Assembly: GCF_029846235.1 (NCBI RefSeq)
Contig: NZ_JARVWP010000001.1
Span: 496,001 to 560,000, forward strand
Direction: 5' to 3'
DNA length: 64,000 bases
DNA from: Bradyrhizobium sp. CER78
GTDB lineage: Bacteria > Pseudomonadota > Alphaproteobacteria > Rhizobiales > Xanthobacteraceae
Positions 54,088 through 63,104 of the stretch are shown here, piece after piece (position 1 is the first letter of the stretch; each line of letters starts with the position of its first letter). A program made the translations under genes and the position numbers. The notes beneath the pieces were generated by a model. That model made no database searches and was not told the DNA's origin. It saw only the letters and a program-made list of their open reading frames with translations.

Positions 54088-56895
54088 TTAGCCGCTGTTT
54101 CGCAGCCCCGCCGAAATCCCGTTGATCGTGATCTGAATTCCGCGCAGCACCTGCTCGTCCGGGTTCTGCGCGCGATGTTCCTTCAACAGCTCGACCTGCA
54201 CATGGTTGAGCGGATCCATGTAAGGGAAGCGGTTGCGGATGCCGCGCTCCAGCAGCGGGTTGCCCTGCAACAGCCGGTCGTGCCCCATGATGTCGAGCAG
54301 CGTCTCGATCGACAGATGCCACTCGCGGCGGATCTCGCCGAAGATCTTCTCGCGCAGCGCGACGTCGGGCACCAGTTCGGCATAGCGTGACGCGATCGCG
54401 ATCGAGCTCTTCGCCAGCACCATGTCCATGTTGGACAGCAGCGTGCGGAAGAACGGCCATTCCCGGTAGAGCTCCTGCAGGAACGGCATGCCCTGCTCCG
54501 GATGCTCAGCGATCCAGCTCTCGACCGCAGCGCCGAAGCCATACCAGCCCGGCAACATCAGCCGGCATTGCGCCCAGGAGAACACCCAGGGAATCGCGCG
54601 CAGGTCCTCGATCTCGCGGGTCTTCTTGCGCGAGGCCGGACGACTGCCGATGTTCAACGTCGCGATCTCGTTGATGACGGTCGAGCCCCAGAAGTAGTCG
54701 GCGAAACCCGGTGTCTCGTAGACGAGCCCGCGATAGGCCTTGAAAGCGAGCGCGGAGATCTCCTCCATCGCCTTGAGATATTCGGGGCGCGGTGCGCTCT
54801 GCCGCGGCTGCAGCAGGCTGGTTTCCAGCGTCGCCGCAGCGAGGATCTCCAGATTGCTGCGGCCGACCTCGGCATTGGAATATTTCGACGAGATGATCTC
54901 GCCCTGCTCGGTGATGCGGATCTGGCCGTTCACCGCGCCGCCGGGCTGCGCGATGATCGCATCATAGCTCGGGCCGCCGCCGCGGCCGACCGAGCCGCCG
55001 CGGCCGTGGAACAGGCGCAGCCGCACGCCGTGGCGCTCGAACACGTCGACGAGCCCGATCTCGGCCTTGTAGAGCTCCCAGCCCGAGGTGACGAAGCCGC
55101 CATCCTTGTTGCTGTCGGAATAGCCGAGCATCACCTCCTGCACGCTGCCGAGACTGTCGACCAGCTTGCGATAGTCGTGCAGCACCAGCATGCGGTCCAT
55201 GATGCTGCTCGAGGCCTGCAGGTCCTCGATGGTCTCGAACAGCGGCACGATGTTGACGGCGCTGCGGCCGGACGGATTGACCAGCCCGACCTCCTTGAGC
55301 AGCACCGCGACCTCGAGCATGTCGGACATGCCCTTGCACATCGAGATGATGCATTGGGAGATCACCTCGGGCCCGAATTTGGCGTGCGCCTCGGCCGCGG
55401 CGCGGAACACCGCGAGCTCGCTTTGGGTCTCCTCGGAATATTTGACGAAGGGCGAGGCCAGTGGCCGCGCATTGCGCAGCTCGCCGAGCAGCAGGCTGAC
55501 GCGCGCATCCTCGCCGAGCGCCAGATAGGACATGCCGGGATTGGCGGTGTCGAGCAGCTCGGCGACGGTGCGCTCGTGCACCGCCGAGTTCTGGCGGATG
55601 TCGAGCCGCGCCAGATGGAACCCGAAGCAATCCACGGCGCGCCGCAATTGGCGCAGCCGGCCGCGCGCGATGACGCCGGAATTGTTCGCGATCAGCGAGC
55701 GGTTGAGCACATCGAGATCGGCCTGGAATTCCCTGACGGTCGCATAGGGCTCGGCCTTGCCGACCGGCGGCCGGGTGGTCTCGACCTCGAGCCGCGTCGC
55801 GGTGGCTGCGAGCCGCGCATAGATGCCGGAGACCGCCAGGCGATACGGCTCGCCGCTCCGATGCGGCGAGGTGTCGGGCGAACGCTCGGCAAGGATCCGC
55901 AGCTCCTCTGAGACGTCAGCGAGGTGCGCTGCCAGCGACAGCTCGGCGCCGAGCGTGTGCAGTTCCTCGAGATAGAAGCTGAGCACCCGGCTTGACTGCA
56001 GCCGCAGCGTGCCGCGCATCACCTCTGCGGTGACGAACGGATTGCCGTCGCGATCACCGCCGATCCAGCTTCCCATCGTCAGGAACGAGGCGAGATCGCC
56101 GGCCTCGCCGCCCTCCTTGTTCAGCCGGTCCTCCAGCGCGCAATGCAGCCGCGGCACCTCCTGCAGGAAGGTGTAGTCGTAGAACGACAGGCCGTTGGCG
56201 ACCTCGTCGAGCACGGTCAGCTTGGTCCGGCGCAGCAGATTGGTCTGCCACAGCGTCACGACCGCGCGACGAAGCTGCTCGTCGCTGGCTTCGCTCTCGT
56301 CCGGCGTCATCTGCAACCGCTCGCGGCGGTCGAGCAGGTGCGCGATCTCCATCTCGCGGTCCATCGTGCTCTTGCGGCGGACCTCGGTCGGATGTGCGGT
56401 CAATACCGGGCTGACCAGCGCGCTCTTGAAGAAGCTGCGCAAATCGGCCGGGCTGATGCCGGCCTGCCGGGCGTGCACCAGCGTCTGCTCCAGCGTGCTC
56501 GGCCGCGGCGCCCCGCTCGGGCCGCAGCTGCGCATCTGGCGGATGTTGTTCTGGTCCTCGGCAATGTTGGCGAGGTGGGAGAAATAGCTGAACGCGCGGA
56601 CGATCCGCAGCGTCTCGGCGATCGACATGCCGTCGAGGATGCCCTCCAGCTCCCGCCGCGCCAGCTTGTCCTCGTCACGATGGAACCGGACCGAGGTCTG
56701 GCGAATGCGCTCGACCAGGTCGAACACGCCGGCCCCTTCCTGGTCGCGCACGGTGTCGCCGAGGACGCGCCCCAGGAGGCGGATGTCGTTCCGGAGCCGT
56801 GCATCCTCCTCCTGTGCTTGCGCCTCCGCAGCGCGCTTGGCACGGATTTCGGTCTCGGAGGGCATGGTTTGGGGAGGCAAAGTCTGGGGAGACAT
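54088..56895 (-). CDS. ppc: Phosphoenolpyruvate carboxylase
   Basis: 935 aa. Anaplerotic enzyme: PEP plus bicarbonate to oxaloacetate. The catalytic His168 is in [11 protein letters not shown]; the Lys loop [10 protein letters not shown] is near 590-600, and the mobile loop [14 protein letters not shown] near 627-640. The end is [15 protein letters not shown], with NSG where most enzymes have NTG. The ATG at 56895 (MSPQTLPPQ) is preceded by GGGGAG; an ATG at 56865 (MPSETEIRA) is the alternative. It stands alone, with repeats on both sides. Confidence 0.96.
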   Translation of the reverse strand: MSPQTLPPQTMPSETEIRAKRAAEAQAQEEDARLRNDIRLLGRVLGDTVRDQEGAGVFDLVERIRQTSVRFHRDEDKLARRELEGILDGMSIAETLRIVRAFSYFSHLANIAEDQNNIRQMRSCGPSGAPRPSTLEQTLVHARQAGISPADLRSFFKSALVSPVLTAHPTEVRRKSTMDREMEIAHLLDRRERLQMTPDESEASDEQLRRAVVTLWQTNLLRRTKLTVLDEVANGLSFYDYTFLQEVPRLHCALEDRLNKEGGEAGDLASFLTMGSWIGGDRDGNPFVTAEVMRGTLRLQSSRVLSFYLEELHTLGAELSLAAHLADVSEELRILAERSPDTSPHRSGEPYRLAVSGIYARLAATATRLEVETTRPPVGKAEPYATVREFQADLDVLNRSLIANNSGVIARGRLRQLRRAVDCFGFHLARLDIRQNSAVHERTVAELLDTANPGMSYLALGEDARVSLLLGELRNARPLASPFVKYSEETQSELAVFRAAAEAHAKFGPEVISQCIISMCKGMSDMLEVAVLLKEVGLVNPSGRSAVNIVPLFETIEDLQASSSIMDRMLVLHDYRKLVDSLGSVQEVMLGYSDSNKDGGFVTSGWELYKAEIGLVDVFERHGVRLRLFHGRGGSVGRGGGPSYDAIIAQPGGAVNGQIRITEQGEIISSKYSNAEVGRSNLEILAAATLETSLLQPRQSAPRPEYLKAMEEISALAFKAYRGLVYETPGFADYFWGSTVINEIATLNIGSRPASRKKTREIEDLRAIPWVFSWAQCRLMLPGWYGFGAAVESWIAEHPEQGMPFLQELYREWPFFRTLLSNMDMVLAKSSIAIASRYAELVPDVALREKIFGEIRREWHLSIETLLDIMGHDRLLQGNPLLERGIRNRFPYMDPLNHVQVELLKEHRAQNPDEQVLRGIQITINGISAGLRNSG

Positions 56896-56986
56896 GGCGT
56901 GGCTACTCCAGAGGCTGCCCGGCTCCTCCCGAGTGTGCGCTTTTTTTGCCGCAGCGCAAGATGATCTTGGGGGCGGTGCACCACCG

Positions 56987-57120
56987 CCGTCGTCCCGCGA
57001 AAGCAGGGACCCATGACCACAGACGGCTGCGGTTGAAGCGAACTGGGGCCACAGCCGTGGGCAGCTCGGAGATTTGTGGTTATGGGTTCCGGGTCGCGCT
57101 TCGCTTGCCCGGGACGACGG
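56987..57120. repeat. Palindromic repeat, GCGAAAGCAGGGACCCATA family, copy 2
   Basis: Arms CCGTCGTCCC / GGGACGACGG enclose CGAAAGCAGGGACCCATGAC on the left and TTGTGGTTATGGG on the right. It lies between ppc and the acyl-CoA ligase gene. Confidence 0.8.
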
Positions 57121-57135
57121 GTTTCTTTGTGGCCC

Positions 57136-58680
57136 CTAAATCCGCCTTCCCGCCCGCTCCCAATAGGGATCGCGGAGCCGGCGCTTGAAGATTTTTCCGG
57201 AATCCTCGCGCGGCAGGTTGGTCTGGATCTCGATGTGCTTGGGCACCTTGTAGTCGGCGAGCGCAGTCTTGAGCTGGGCGCGGACCGAGGCGATGTCGAG
57301 CGTGACGCCCGGTTGCGGCTCGACCACCGCCATCAGCGCCTCGCCGAACTCCGCATCGGGGATGCCGAACACCGCGCAATCATGCACGCCGGGCACCGCA
57401 TGCAGCACTGCCTCAATCTCGGCCGGATAGATGTTGACGCCGCCCGAGATCACCATGTCGCGCTTGCGGTCGCAGATGAAGACGTAGCCGTCGGCGTCGA
57501 TATAGCCGACATCGCCCGAGGTGATGAATCCCTGCCGGTCGATCTCGGCGCGCTTCTCGGACTTGTTGTGATAGGTGAAATCGGGATTGCCCGCGATCCG
57601 CGAATAGATCTCGCCGATCTGGCCTTGCGCCACCTCCTTGCCGTCGTCGCCGATGAAGCGAAGCTCGGCGCCGGGCGAGATTTTCCCGACCGTACCCGGC
57701 TTCTTCAGCGCATCTTCCGACGTCGCAAACGTCACCGCACCCGACTCGGTCGAGCCATAGAATTCGTAGATCACCGGCCCCCACCATTCGATCATGGCGC
57801 GTTTGACATCGGCCGGGCACGGCGCAGCAGCGTGGATGATGTGGCGCAACGACGACATGTCGTACTTCCTGCGCACGTCCTCGGGCAGTTTCATCAGGCG
57901 GATGAACATCGTCGGCACCATGAAGATGGTGTCGATCCTCTCGCGCTCGATCAGCGCCAAAAACTCCTCCGCGTCGAACCGCGGCATCAGCACCAGCGCG
58001 CCGCCGAGCTTGCCCGAGCGCAGCCCGAAGGAATTCGGCGCCGAATGGTAGAGCGGTCCGGGCAGGATCGCGCGCGCTCCCGGCTTCAGGCCGTAGATCA
58101 TCGCGCGCATCGCTTCCGCATTCGCGGTCTGCTCCGGCGTCGGCGCGAAGCGGCGCACGCCCTTCGGATGACCCGTGGTGCCCGAAGTGTAGATCATGTT
58201 CTGCGGCTGCGGCACGACAGGGCCGTCATAGCGCGGGAATTGCGCCAGCCAGGATTCGAAATCGATTGCGAAATCGGGTGTCGCGAGATGATCGGGATTG
58301 ATCTTGTAGCTCGCGAGGATTTCCGGCGGCGTCGGCACGCTGAGCACGGTGACGTCGGCGGGGATCGCGCCGCGCAGCGGATGCAGCATGTCGGCGTGGC
58401 CGATCAGGACGCGCGTGCCGGAATCCGTCAGCACGTAATTGATCTCCTCCGGCTTGAAATGCCAATTGATCGGCACGCCATAAGCACCGAGCCGCATCGC
58501 GGCGTAGGCGGCCTCGATGAAGGCGATGTCGTTGCGCATCAGCATGCAGACACTGTCGCCCGGCCTGACGCCGAGCTTGTTCAGGCCGCTGGCGATACGC
58601 TCGGTGCGCTCAGCGACGGCAGCGTGATCGCGCCGGCGCTCGCCGGAGATGATGCCGAGAAAGGGTTTGGACGTTTCCAT
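57136..58680 (-). CDS. Acyl-CoA ligase (AMP-forming)
   Basis: 514 aa. ANL superfamily: phosphate loop YTSGTTGHPKGV, YEFYGSTESG, YIDADGYVFICDRKRDM and the catalytic Lys in EDSGKIFKRR. It activates a carboxylate through an acyl adenylate. Its opening (METSKPFLGIISGERR) lacks the usual N-terminal 30 residues, so it is slightly short. Lies 128 bp before the crotonase gene on the same strand, with a repeat between. Substrate unknown. Confidence 0.9.
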   Translation of the reverse strand: METSKPFLGIISGERRRDHAAVAERTERIASGLNKLGVRPGDSVCMLMRNDIAFIEAAYAAMRLGAYGVPINWHFKPEEINYVLTDSGTRVLIGHADMLHPLRGAIPADVTVLSVPTPPEILASYKINPDHLATPDFAIDFESWLAQFPRYDGPVVPQPQNMIYTSGTTGHPKGVRRFAPTPEQTANAEAMRAMIYGLKPGARAILPGPLYHSAPNSFGLRSGKLGGALVLMPRFDAEEFLALIERERIDTIFMVPTMFIRLMKLPEDVRRKYDMSSLRHIIHAAAPCPADVKRAMIEWWGPVIYEFYGSTESGAVTFATSEDALKKPGTVGKISPGAELRFIGDDGKEVAQGQIGEIYSRIAGNPDFTYHNKSEKRAEIDRQGFITSGDVGYIDADGYVFICDRKRDMVISGGVNIYPAEIEAVLHAVPGVHDCAVFGIPDAEFGEALMAVVEPQPGVTLDIASVRAQLKTALADYKVPKHIEIQTNLPREDSGKIFKRRLRDPYWERAGRRI

Positions 58681-58717
58681 TGTCGTTGTCCGATCTTTTG
58701 TCGGTTCGGAGTTAGAT

Positions 58718-58799
58718 CGTCATTCCGGGGCGATGCGCAGCATCGAACCCGGAATCTCGAGATTCCGGGTCTGGTCCTTCGGACCATCCCGGAATGACG
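58718..58799. repeat. Palindromic repeat, CGTCATTCCGG family, copy 3
   Basis: Perfect 11-bp arms CGTCATTCCGG / CCGGAATGACG. The centre holds GGAATCTCGAGATTCC, itself a 16-bp perfect palindrome, and GGTCCTTCGGACC. Between the acyl-CoA ligase and the crotonase genes. Confidence 0.85.
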
Positions 58800-58808
58800 G
58801 CAAGCCGC

Positions 58809-59621
58809 TCACACATCCGCAAACTTCGGCGCGCGCTTCTCCAGATTGGCGCGCACAGACTCAGTCTGGTTTGGGCTGCCGAGCAACTTCTGCTGCTCGA
58901 CGGATTCCGCGAGCAGCGCGGCCGCCGGATCGACCGACAGATTGTTCAGCATCCGCTTCGCGGCACGGATCGCATCCGGGCTCTTGCCGGCGATCTCGCG
59001 CGCGACTTCGAGCGCGGCGGCGCGCGGGTCGTCACAGACGCGGGTGGCAAGGCCATAGCTCTGGGCTTCCTGCGCCGAGAAGATGCGGCCGGTGTAGGTG
59101 AGCTCGCGCAGGATGTCGTCGCGCACCAGGCTCGCGAGGATCGGCGTGCCCGCCATGTCGGGGATGAGACCCCACTTGATCTCCATGATCGACATCCGCG
59201 CATCGGCCGAGAGGAAGCGCATGTCGGCGCCGAGCGCGAGCTGGAAGCCGCCGCCGAACGCGACACCATGGACCGCGGCGATGACAGGCACCGGGAGCTG
59301 GCGCCAGCCCCACACCGCCTGCTGCGGAAAATTGGCCTTGCCGTGGGTGCGGATCGTGAGATCGCGCTTCGCGCCGCCCGGCACCCCGTTACCGCCGTCC
59401 TTCATGGCGGCGAACCGGCCCATGTCGAGGCCGGCGCAAAACGCCCGACCCTCGCCGGACAGCACGACCACCCGAATGGATTTTTCCTTGGAAAGACGGT
59501 CGGTTGCGGCGACCAATGCCTCGAACATCGCGGCATCGAGCGCGTTCATCTTGTCGGCCCGCACCAGTCGGACATCGGCGATACCGTCTGAAATCGATAT
59601 CGAAACGCGATCTTCCATCAT
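58809..59621 (-). CDS. Crotonase-family enzyme (hydratase or dienoyl-CoA isomerase)
   Basis: 270 aa. Crotonase fold with oxyanion-hole runs GEGRAFCAGLDMGRFA and HGVAFGGGFQLALGADMRF. The first catalytic acid of enoyl-CoA hydratase is replaced by Gln (GGGFQL rather than GGGCEL). The second Glu is kept (SIMEIKWGL), and an Asp follows in IPDMAG. This Glu/Asp pair resembles dienoyl-CoA isomerase (ECH1). It is divergent from a DECR1-type reductase, which supports a role in unsaturated acyl-CoA breakdown. Annotated by fold; the reaction is inference. Confidence 0.85.
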   Translation of the reverse strand: MMEDRVSISISDGIADVRLVRADKMNALDAAMFEALVAATDRLSKEKSIRVVVLSGEGRAFCAGLDMGRFAAMKDGGNGVPGGAKRDLTIRTHGKANFPQQAVWGWRQLPVPVIAAVHGVAFGGGFQLALGADMRFLSADARMSIMEIKWGLIPDMAGTPILASLVRDDILRELTYTGRIFSAQEAQSYGLATRVCDDPRAAALEVAREIAGKSPDAIRAAKRMLNNLSVDPAAALLAESVEQQKLLGSPNQTESVRANLEKRAPKFADV

Positions 59622-59678
59622 TCCCTCCGCTTTGTTCCTTGAGTTGGCGCTTTACAGAAAGGCCGTTGTCCGCTTTTA

Positions 59679-59700
59679 GTCAATCGACCAATTAACTGAC
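59679..59700. promoter_or_regulatory. Weak candidate operator in a divergent promoter region
   Basis: GTCA and TGAC flank 14 bases in the 98-bp gap between the crotonase and DECR-like genes. The symmetry covers only 6 of 11 positions. It may be a TetR- or MarR-type site controlling both genes. Confidence 0.25.
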
Positions 59701-59719
59701 AACCCCCGTGGAGGAAACG

Positions 59720-60595
59720 ATGTTCTCTGATCAGCTTCTTGCCGGGCGGCGCATCCTGGTAACCGGTGGTGGCACCGGCCTTGGCAAGGCCATGGCCTCG
59801 CGGTTCCTCCAGCTCGGCGCCGAGGTGCACATCTGCGGCCGCCGCAAGAGCGTCTGCGACGAAACCGCCACCGAGTTGATGGCCGAGCATGGCGGACGCG
59901 TGGTCAGCCATGGCGTCGACATCCGCAATGCCATGGCGGTCGACGAGATGATCGACGCGATCTGGACCACCAGCGGTCCCCTCACCGATCTGATCAACAA
60001 CGCAGCCGGCAATTTCATCTCGCGCTCGGAAGAGCTGTCCGCGCGAGGCTTTGACGCGGTGGCCAACATCGTGATGCACGGCACCTTCTACGTGACGCAC
60101 GCGGTCGGCCGACGCTGGATTGCCGGTGGGCATCGTGGCAACGTGGTGTCGATCACGGTGACCTGGGTGCGCAACGGCTCGCCCTACGTGGTGCCGTCGG
60201 CGATGAGCAAGTCGGCGATCCACGCCATGACCATGTCGCTTGCGATCGAATGGGGCCGCCACGGCATCCGCCTCAACACCATCGCGCCCGGCGAGATTCC
60301 GACCGAGGGCATGAGCAAGCGGATCAAGCCCGGCGACGAGGCCGGTGCGCGCACCAAGGCGATGAACCCGATGGGCCGTGTCGGCACCATGGAAGAGTTG
60401 CAGAACCTCGCGGTGTTCCTGATCTCCGGCGGCTGCGACTGGATCAACGGCGAGACCATCGCCATGGACGGCGCGCAGGCGCTCGCAATGGGCGGTAATT
60501 TCTACCAGCTCCGCGACTGGAGCGACGACGACTGGAGCAAGGCGCGCGAGTCGATCAAGGCCCAGAACGAAAAGGATCGCGCGGCGCGGGGCTGA
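59720..60595 (+). CDS. 2,4-dienoyl-CoA reductase-type SDR (DECR1-like)
   Basis: 291 aa from ATG 59720 with GGAGGAAACG upstream. NADPH-binding run is TGGGTGLG (residues about 16-23). Instead of the usual Y-xxx-K there is S-AM-S-K (PYVVPSAMSKSAIHAM), the substitution seen in mitochondrial DECR1, where the catalytic Tyr lies elsewhere. The sequence after it (EWGRHGIRLNTIAPGEI) also follows DECR1. It reduces 2,4-dienoyl-CoA to 3-enoyl-CoA for oxidation of unsaturated acids. Divergent from the crotonase gene. Confidence 0.85.
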   Translation: MFSDQLLAGRRILVTGGGTGLGKAMASRFLQLGAEVHICGRRKSVCDETATELMAEHGGRVVSHGVDIRNAMAVDEMIDAIWTTSGPLTDLINNAAGNFISRSEELSARGFDAVANIVMHGTFYVTHAVGRRWIAGGHRGNVVSITVTWVRNGSPYVVPSAMSKSAIHAMTMSLAIEWGRHGIRLNTIAPGEIPTEGMSKRIKPGDEAGARTKAMNPMGRVGTMEELQNLAVFLISGGCDWINGETIAMDGAQALAMGGNFYQLRDWSDDDWSKARESIKAQNEKDRAARG

Positions 60596-60622
60596 AGCCC
60601 GCGCAGGCGCCTCAACCACTGC

Positions 60623-60744
60623 CGTCGTCATGGCGAAAGCCAGGACCCATAACCACCGCTGTGCGCGATTGCGCACGCTGTGGCCGCAACGTCGCGCCTC
60701 ACTTGCATTCGTGGCAATGGGTCCTGGCTTTCGCCAGGACGACG
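60623..60744. repeat. Palindromic repeat, GCGAAAGCAGGGACCCATA family, copy 3
   Basis: Outer arms of 24 bp (60623-60646 and 60721-60744) pair at 23 of 24 positions, reading TGGCGAAAGCCAGGACCC at the core. A central GTGCGCGATTGCGCAC is an interrupted palindrome. It lies between the DECR-like and acyl-CoA ligase genes. Confidence 0.85.
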
Positions 60745-60832
60745 TTGAACCATCGTGCCCGTCAACCCCGTATTGTTTTTCGCGCGCGATGCCGTCACAC
60801 TCCGCGCCAACAAAAAACATCACGGGGGAAAC

Positions 60833-62413
60833 ATGTCCGACGCGCCGAAACTGAACAACCTTGCCGACATGGTGCGCGACCGCGCGAAGAGCCGCGGCGC
60901 TGCGCTGGCCTATGAGTTCGAGGGCCGCCAAACCAGCTTCGCCGAGTTCGACATCAAGACCAACCGCGTCGCCAACGCGCTGATCGCGATGGGCATCAAG
61001 AAGGGCGAGCGCATCGCCTATCTCGGCAAGAACAGCGATTTCTATTTCGAATTATTGATGGGCGCGATGAAGGCCGGCGTGGTGATGGCGCCGGTGAACT
61101 GGCGCCTCGCAGGCCCCGAGGTCGCCTTCATCGTCGACGACTGCAAGGCACCCGTCCTGTTCGTCGGCCCCGAATTCATCACCCAGGCGCGCAACATCGC
61201 TGACAAACTGCCCAGCGTCCGCACCATCATCACGACCGAGGGCGGCGCGCCGGAATGGCCTGATTTTCTCGCCTGGCGCGACGCGCAGAGCGGCGACGAC
61301 CCGCGGGTTGCGATCGAGCCGAAGGACATCGCGATCCAGCTCTACACCTCGGGCACCACAGGCAAGCCGAAGGGCGCGATGCTGTCGCACGCCAACTTCC
61401 TCAATCTGGTGCAGAGCGGCAATGAGGCCGAGAAGCCGGAATGGAACCGGTGGACCACCGACGACGTCTCGCTGGTCGCAATGCCGATCTTCCATATCGG
61501 CGGCTCCGGCTGGGGCGTGATGGGGCTCTATCACGGCGCCCGCGGCGTGATCGCCCGCGAGTTCGATCCGACCAAGGTGCTCGACTTCTTCGAGCAGTCC
61601 GGCATCACCAAACTGTTCATGGTGCCGGCCGCGATGCAGTTCGTGGTGCGGCAGCCGCGCGCGCGGCAGGTCGACTTCTCCCGCCTGAAATACATGCTCT
61701 ATGGCGCCTCCCCGATCCCGGCGGCGCTGCTGAAGGAGTGCATCGAGGTCTTCAAATGCGGCTTCGTGCAGATGTACGGCATGACCGAGACCACCGGCAC
61801 CATCGTCGCGCTGCCGCCGGAAGATCACGTCGAGGGCCTCGAGCGGATGCGCTCGGCCGGCAAGGCGCTGCCCGGCGTCGAGCTCGCCATCCTCGACGAG
61901 AACGGCAAGCCGTTGCCACCGGGCGAGGTCGGAGAGATCGCCACCCGCTCCGGCTCCAACATGGCGGGCTACTGGAATCTGCCTGAGGCCACCGCGAAGA
62001 CGATCGACGCCGACGGCTGGCTGCGCACCGGCGATGCCGGTTACATGGACAAGGATGGCTATCTCTACATTCACGACCGTATCAAGGACATGATCATCTC
62101 CGGCGGCGAGAACATCTATCCGGCCGAGGTCGAGAGCGCGCTGTGCGACCACCCTGACGTAGCGGAGGCCGCCGTGATCGGCATCCCCGACGACAAATGG
62201 GGCGAGGCGGTGAAGGCCGTCGTCGTGATGAAGCCCGGCAAGACGGCTAGCGCGACCGACATCATCAACTTCACCCGCGAACGCATCGCGGGCTACAAGA
62301 CGCCGAAGTCGGTCGACTTCATCCCCGCGCTGCCGCGCAACCCGTCGGGCAAGATCCTGCGGCGAAGCTTGCGTGAACCGTATTGGGTCGGCAAGGACCG
62401 ACAGGTGAATTAA
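60833..62413 (+). CDS. Acyl-CoA ligase (AMP-forming, long-chain type)
   Basis: 526 aa from ATG 60833 (MSDAPKLNNLADM) with GGGGGAAAC upstream; a longer frame begins inside the intergenic stretch. Phosphate loop LYTSGTTGKPKGA, adenosine motif QMYGMTETTG, hinge YLYIHDRIKDMIISGGENIYP and catalytic Lys in NPSGKILRR. It makes acyl-CoA for the enzymes encoded around it. It is more like the FadD/medium-chain group than the ligase at 57136. Confidence 0.9.
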   Translation: MSDAPKLNNLADMVRDRAKSRGAALAYEFEGRQTSFAEFDIKTNRVANALIAMGIKKGERIAYLGKNSDFYFELLMGAMKAGVVMAPVNWRLAGPEVAFIVDDCKAPVLFVGPEFITQARNIADKLPSVRTIITTEGGAPEWPDFLAWRDAQSGDDPRVAIEPKDIAIQLYTSGTTGKPKGAMLSHANFLNLVQSGNEAEKPEWNRWTTDDVSLVAMPIFHIGGSGWGVMGLYHGARGVIAREFDPTKVLDFFEQSGITKLFMVPAAMQFVVRQPRARQVDFSRLKYMLYGASPIPAALLKECIEVFKCGFVQMYGMTETTGTIVALPPEDHVEGLERMRSAGKALPGVELAILDENGKPLPPGEVGEIATRSGSNMAGYWNLPEATAKTIDADGWLRTGDAGYMDKDGYLYIHDRIKDMIISGGENIYPAEVESALCDHPDVAEAAVIGIPDDKWGEAVKAVVVMKPGKTASATDIINFTRERIAGYKTPKSVDFIPALPRNPSGKILRRSLREPYWVGKDRQVN

Positions 62414-62421
62414 CCCTCTCA

Positions 62422-62589
62422 GTCGTCCCGGCCAAGCCAACGGGTCGGCGCAAAGCGCCGCCCGATGACAGGCTCCGCGCGAGCCGGGACCCATAACCAC
62501 CGCTGTTCGTTGCGGCACAATGCCGGGGCCACAGCTCGCTCCACCAATATCCGACTGTGGTTATGGGTCCCGGCCTTCGCCGGGACGAC
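62422..62589. repeat. Palindromic repeat, GCGAAAGCAGGGACCCATA family, copy 4
   Basis: Left end GTCGTCCCGGCC, right end GGCCTTCGCCGGGACGAC, with CCGGGACCCATAACCAC and GTGGTTATGGGTCCCGG as a 17-bp inner inverted pair. An insertion near 62435-62465 lengthens the left arm. Between the acyl-CoA ligase and GFA genes. Confidence 0.8.
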
Positions 62590-62603
62590 GGTGGAGAGAG
62601 TTA

Positions 62604-63077
62604 TCACCCCTTCTTCATCTTCTCCCGCAGTACCCGCCAGCGCTCCTGCGCCTCCTGCGGCCAGACCGCTCTCCGGTCGTAATACTCCGCGAACACCTTG
62701 GCGCCCGGCGGGAATGTCACCCAGGGCTGCTTCGACGACGTGAAGATGTGGACATCAGGCGGGCACCGGCTCGGATCATCCAGCGTGCCGACGCGGACGA
62801 AGCGCACCGCGGGGCCCGAGCCCGGATAGTTGCTCCAGACCGCGACCTTGCAGACTGGGCAGCGGGCGATCTTCTGGCCCTTGCCGCTCGCCGACGGCGT
62901 TTCCACGATCTCCGGCTCGGCCGCGACGTGCTCGACCCGCTCGGCCTCGTACATCGCGTTGAGCGCGTGCACGGTGCCGGTCTCGCGCTGGCACCAGGTG
63001 CAGTGGCAGGCATGCACGATCATCGGCCTGCCGGTGAGGCGGTAGCGGACGTTTCTGCAAGTGCATCCACCTTCCAT
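62604..63077 (-). CDS. GFA/CENP-V domain protein
   Basis: 157 aa. Zn-binding fold of the glutathione-dependent formaldehyde-activating-enzyme family. Cys sites are C5-x-C7, C24-x-C26-xx-C29 (HACHCTWC) and the pair CPVC. Possible role: binding glutathione adducts of aldehydes; many members have unknown function. It is 27 bp after the acyl-CoA dehydrogenase stop, so likely one operon. Confidence 0.88.
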   Translation of the reverse strand: MEGGCTCRNVRYRLTGRPMIVHACHCTWCQRETGTVHALNAMYEAERVEHVAAEPEIVETPSASGKGQKIARCPVCKVAVWSNYPGSGPAVRFVRVGTLDDPSRCPPDVHIFTSSKQPWVTFPPGAKVFAEYYDRRAVWPQEAQERWRVLREKMKKG

Positions 63078-63104
63078 GTCGTACCGCCTCCTCTTGCAGA
63101 TAAG

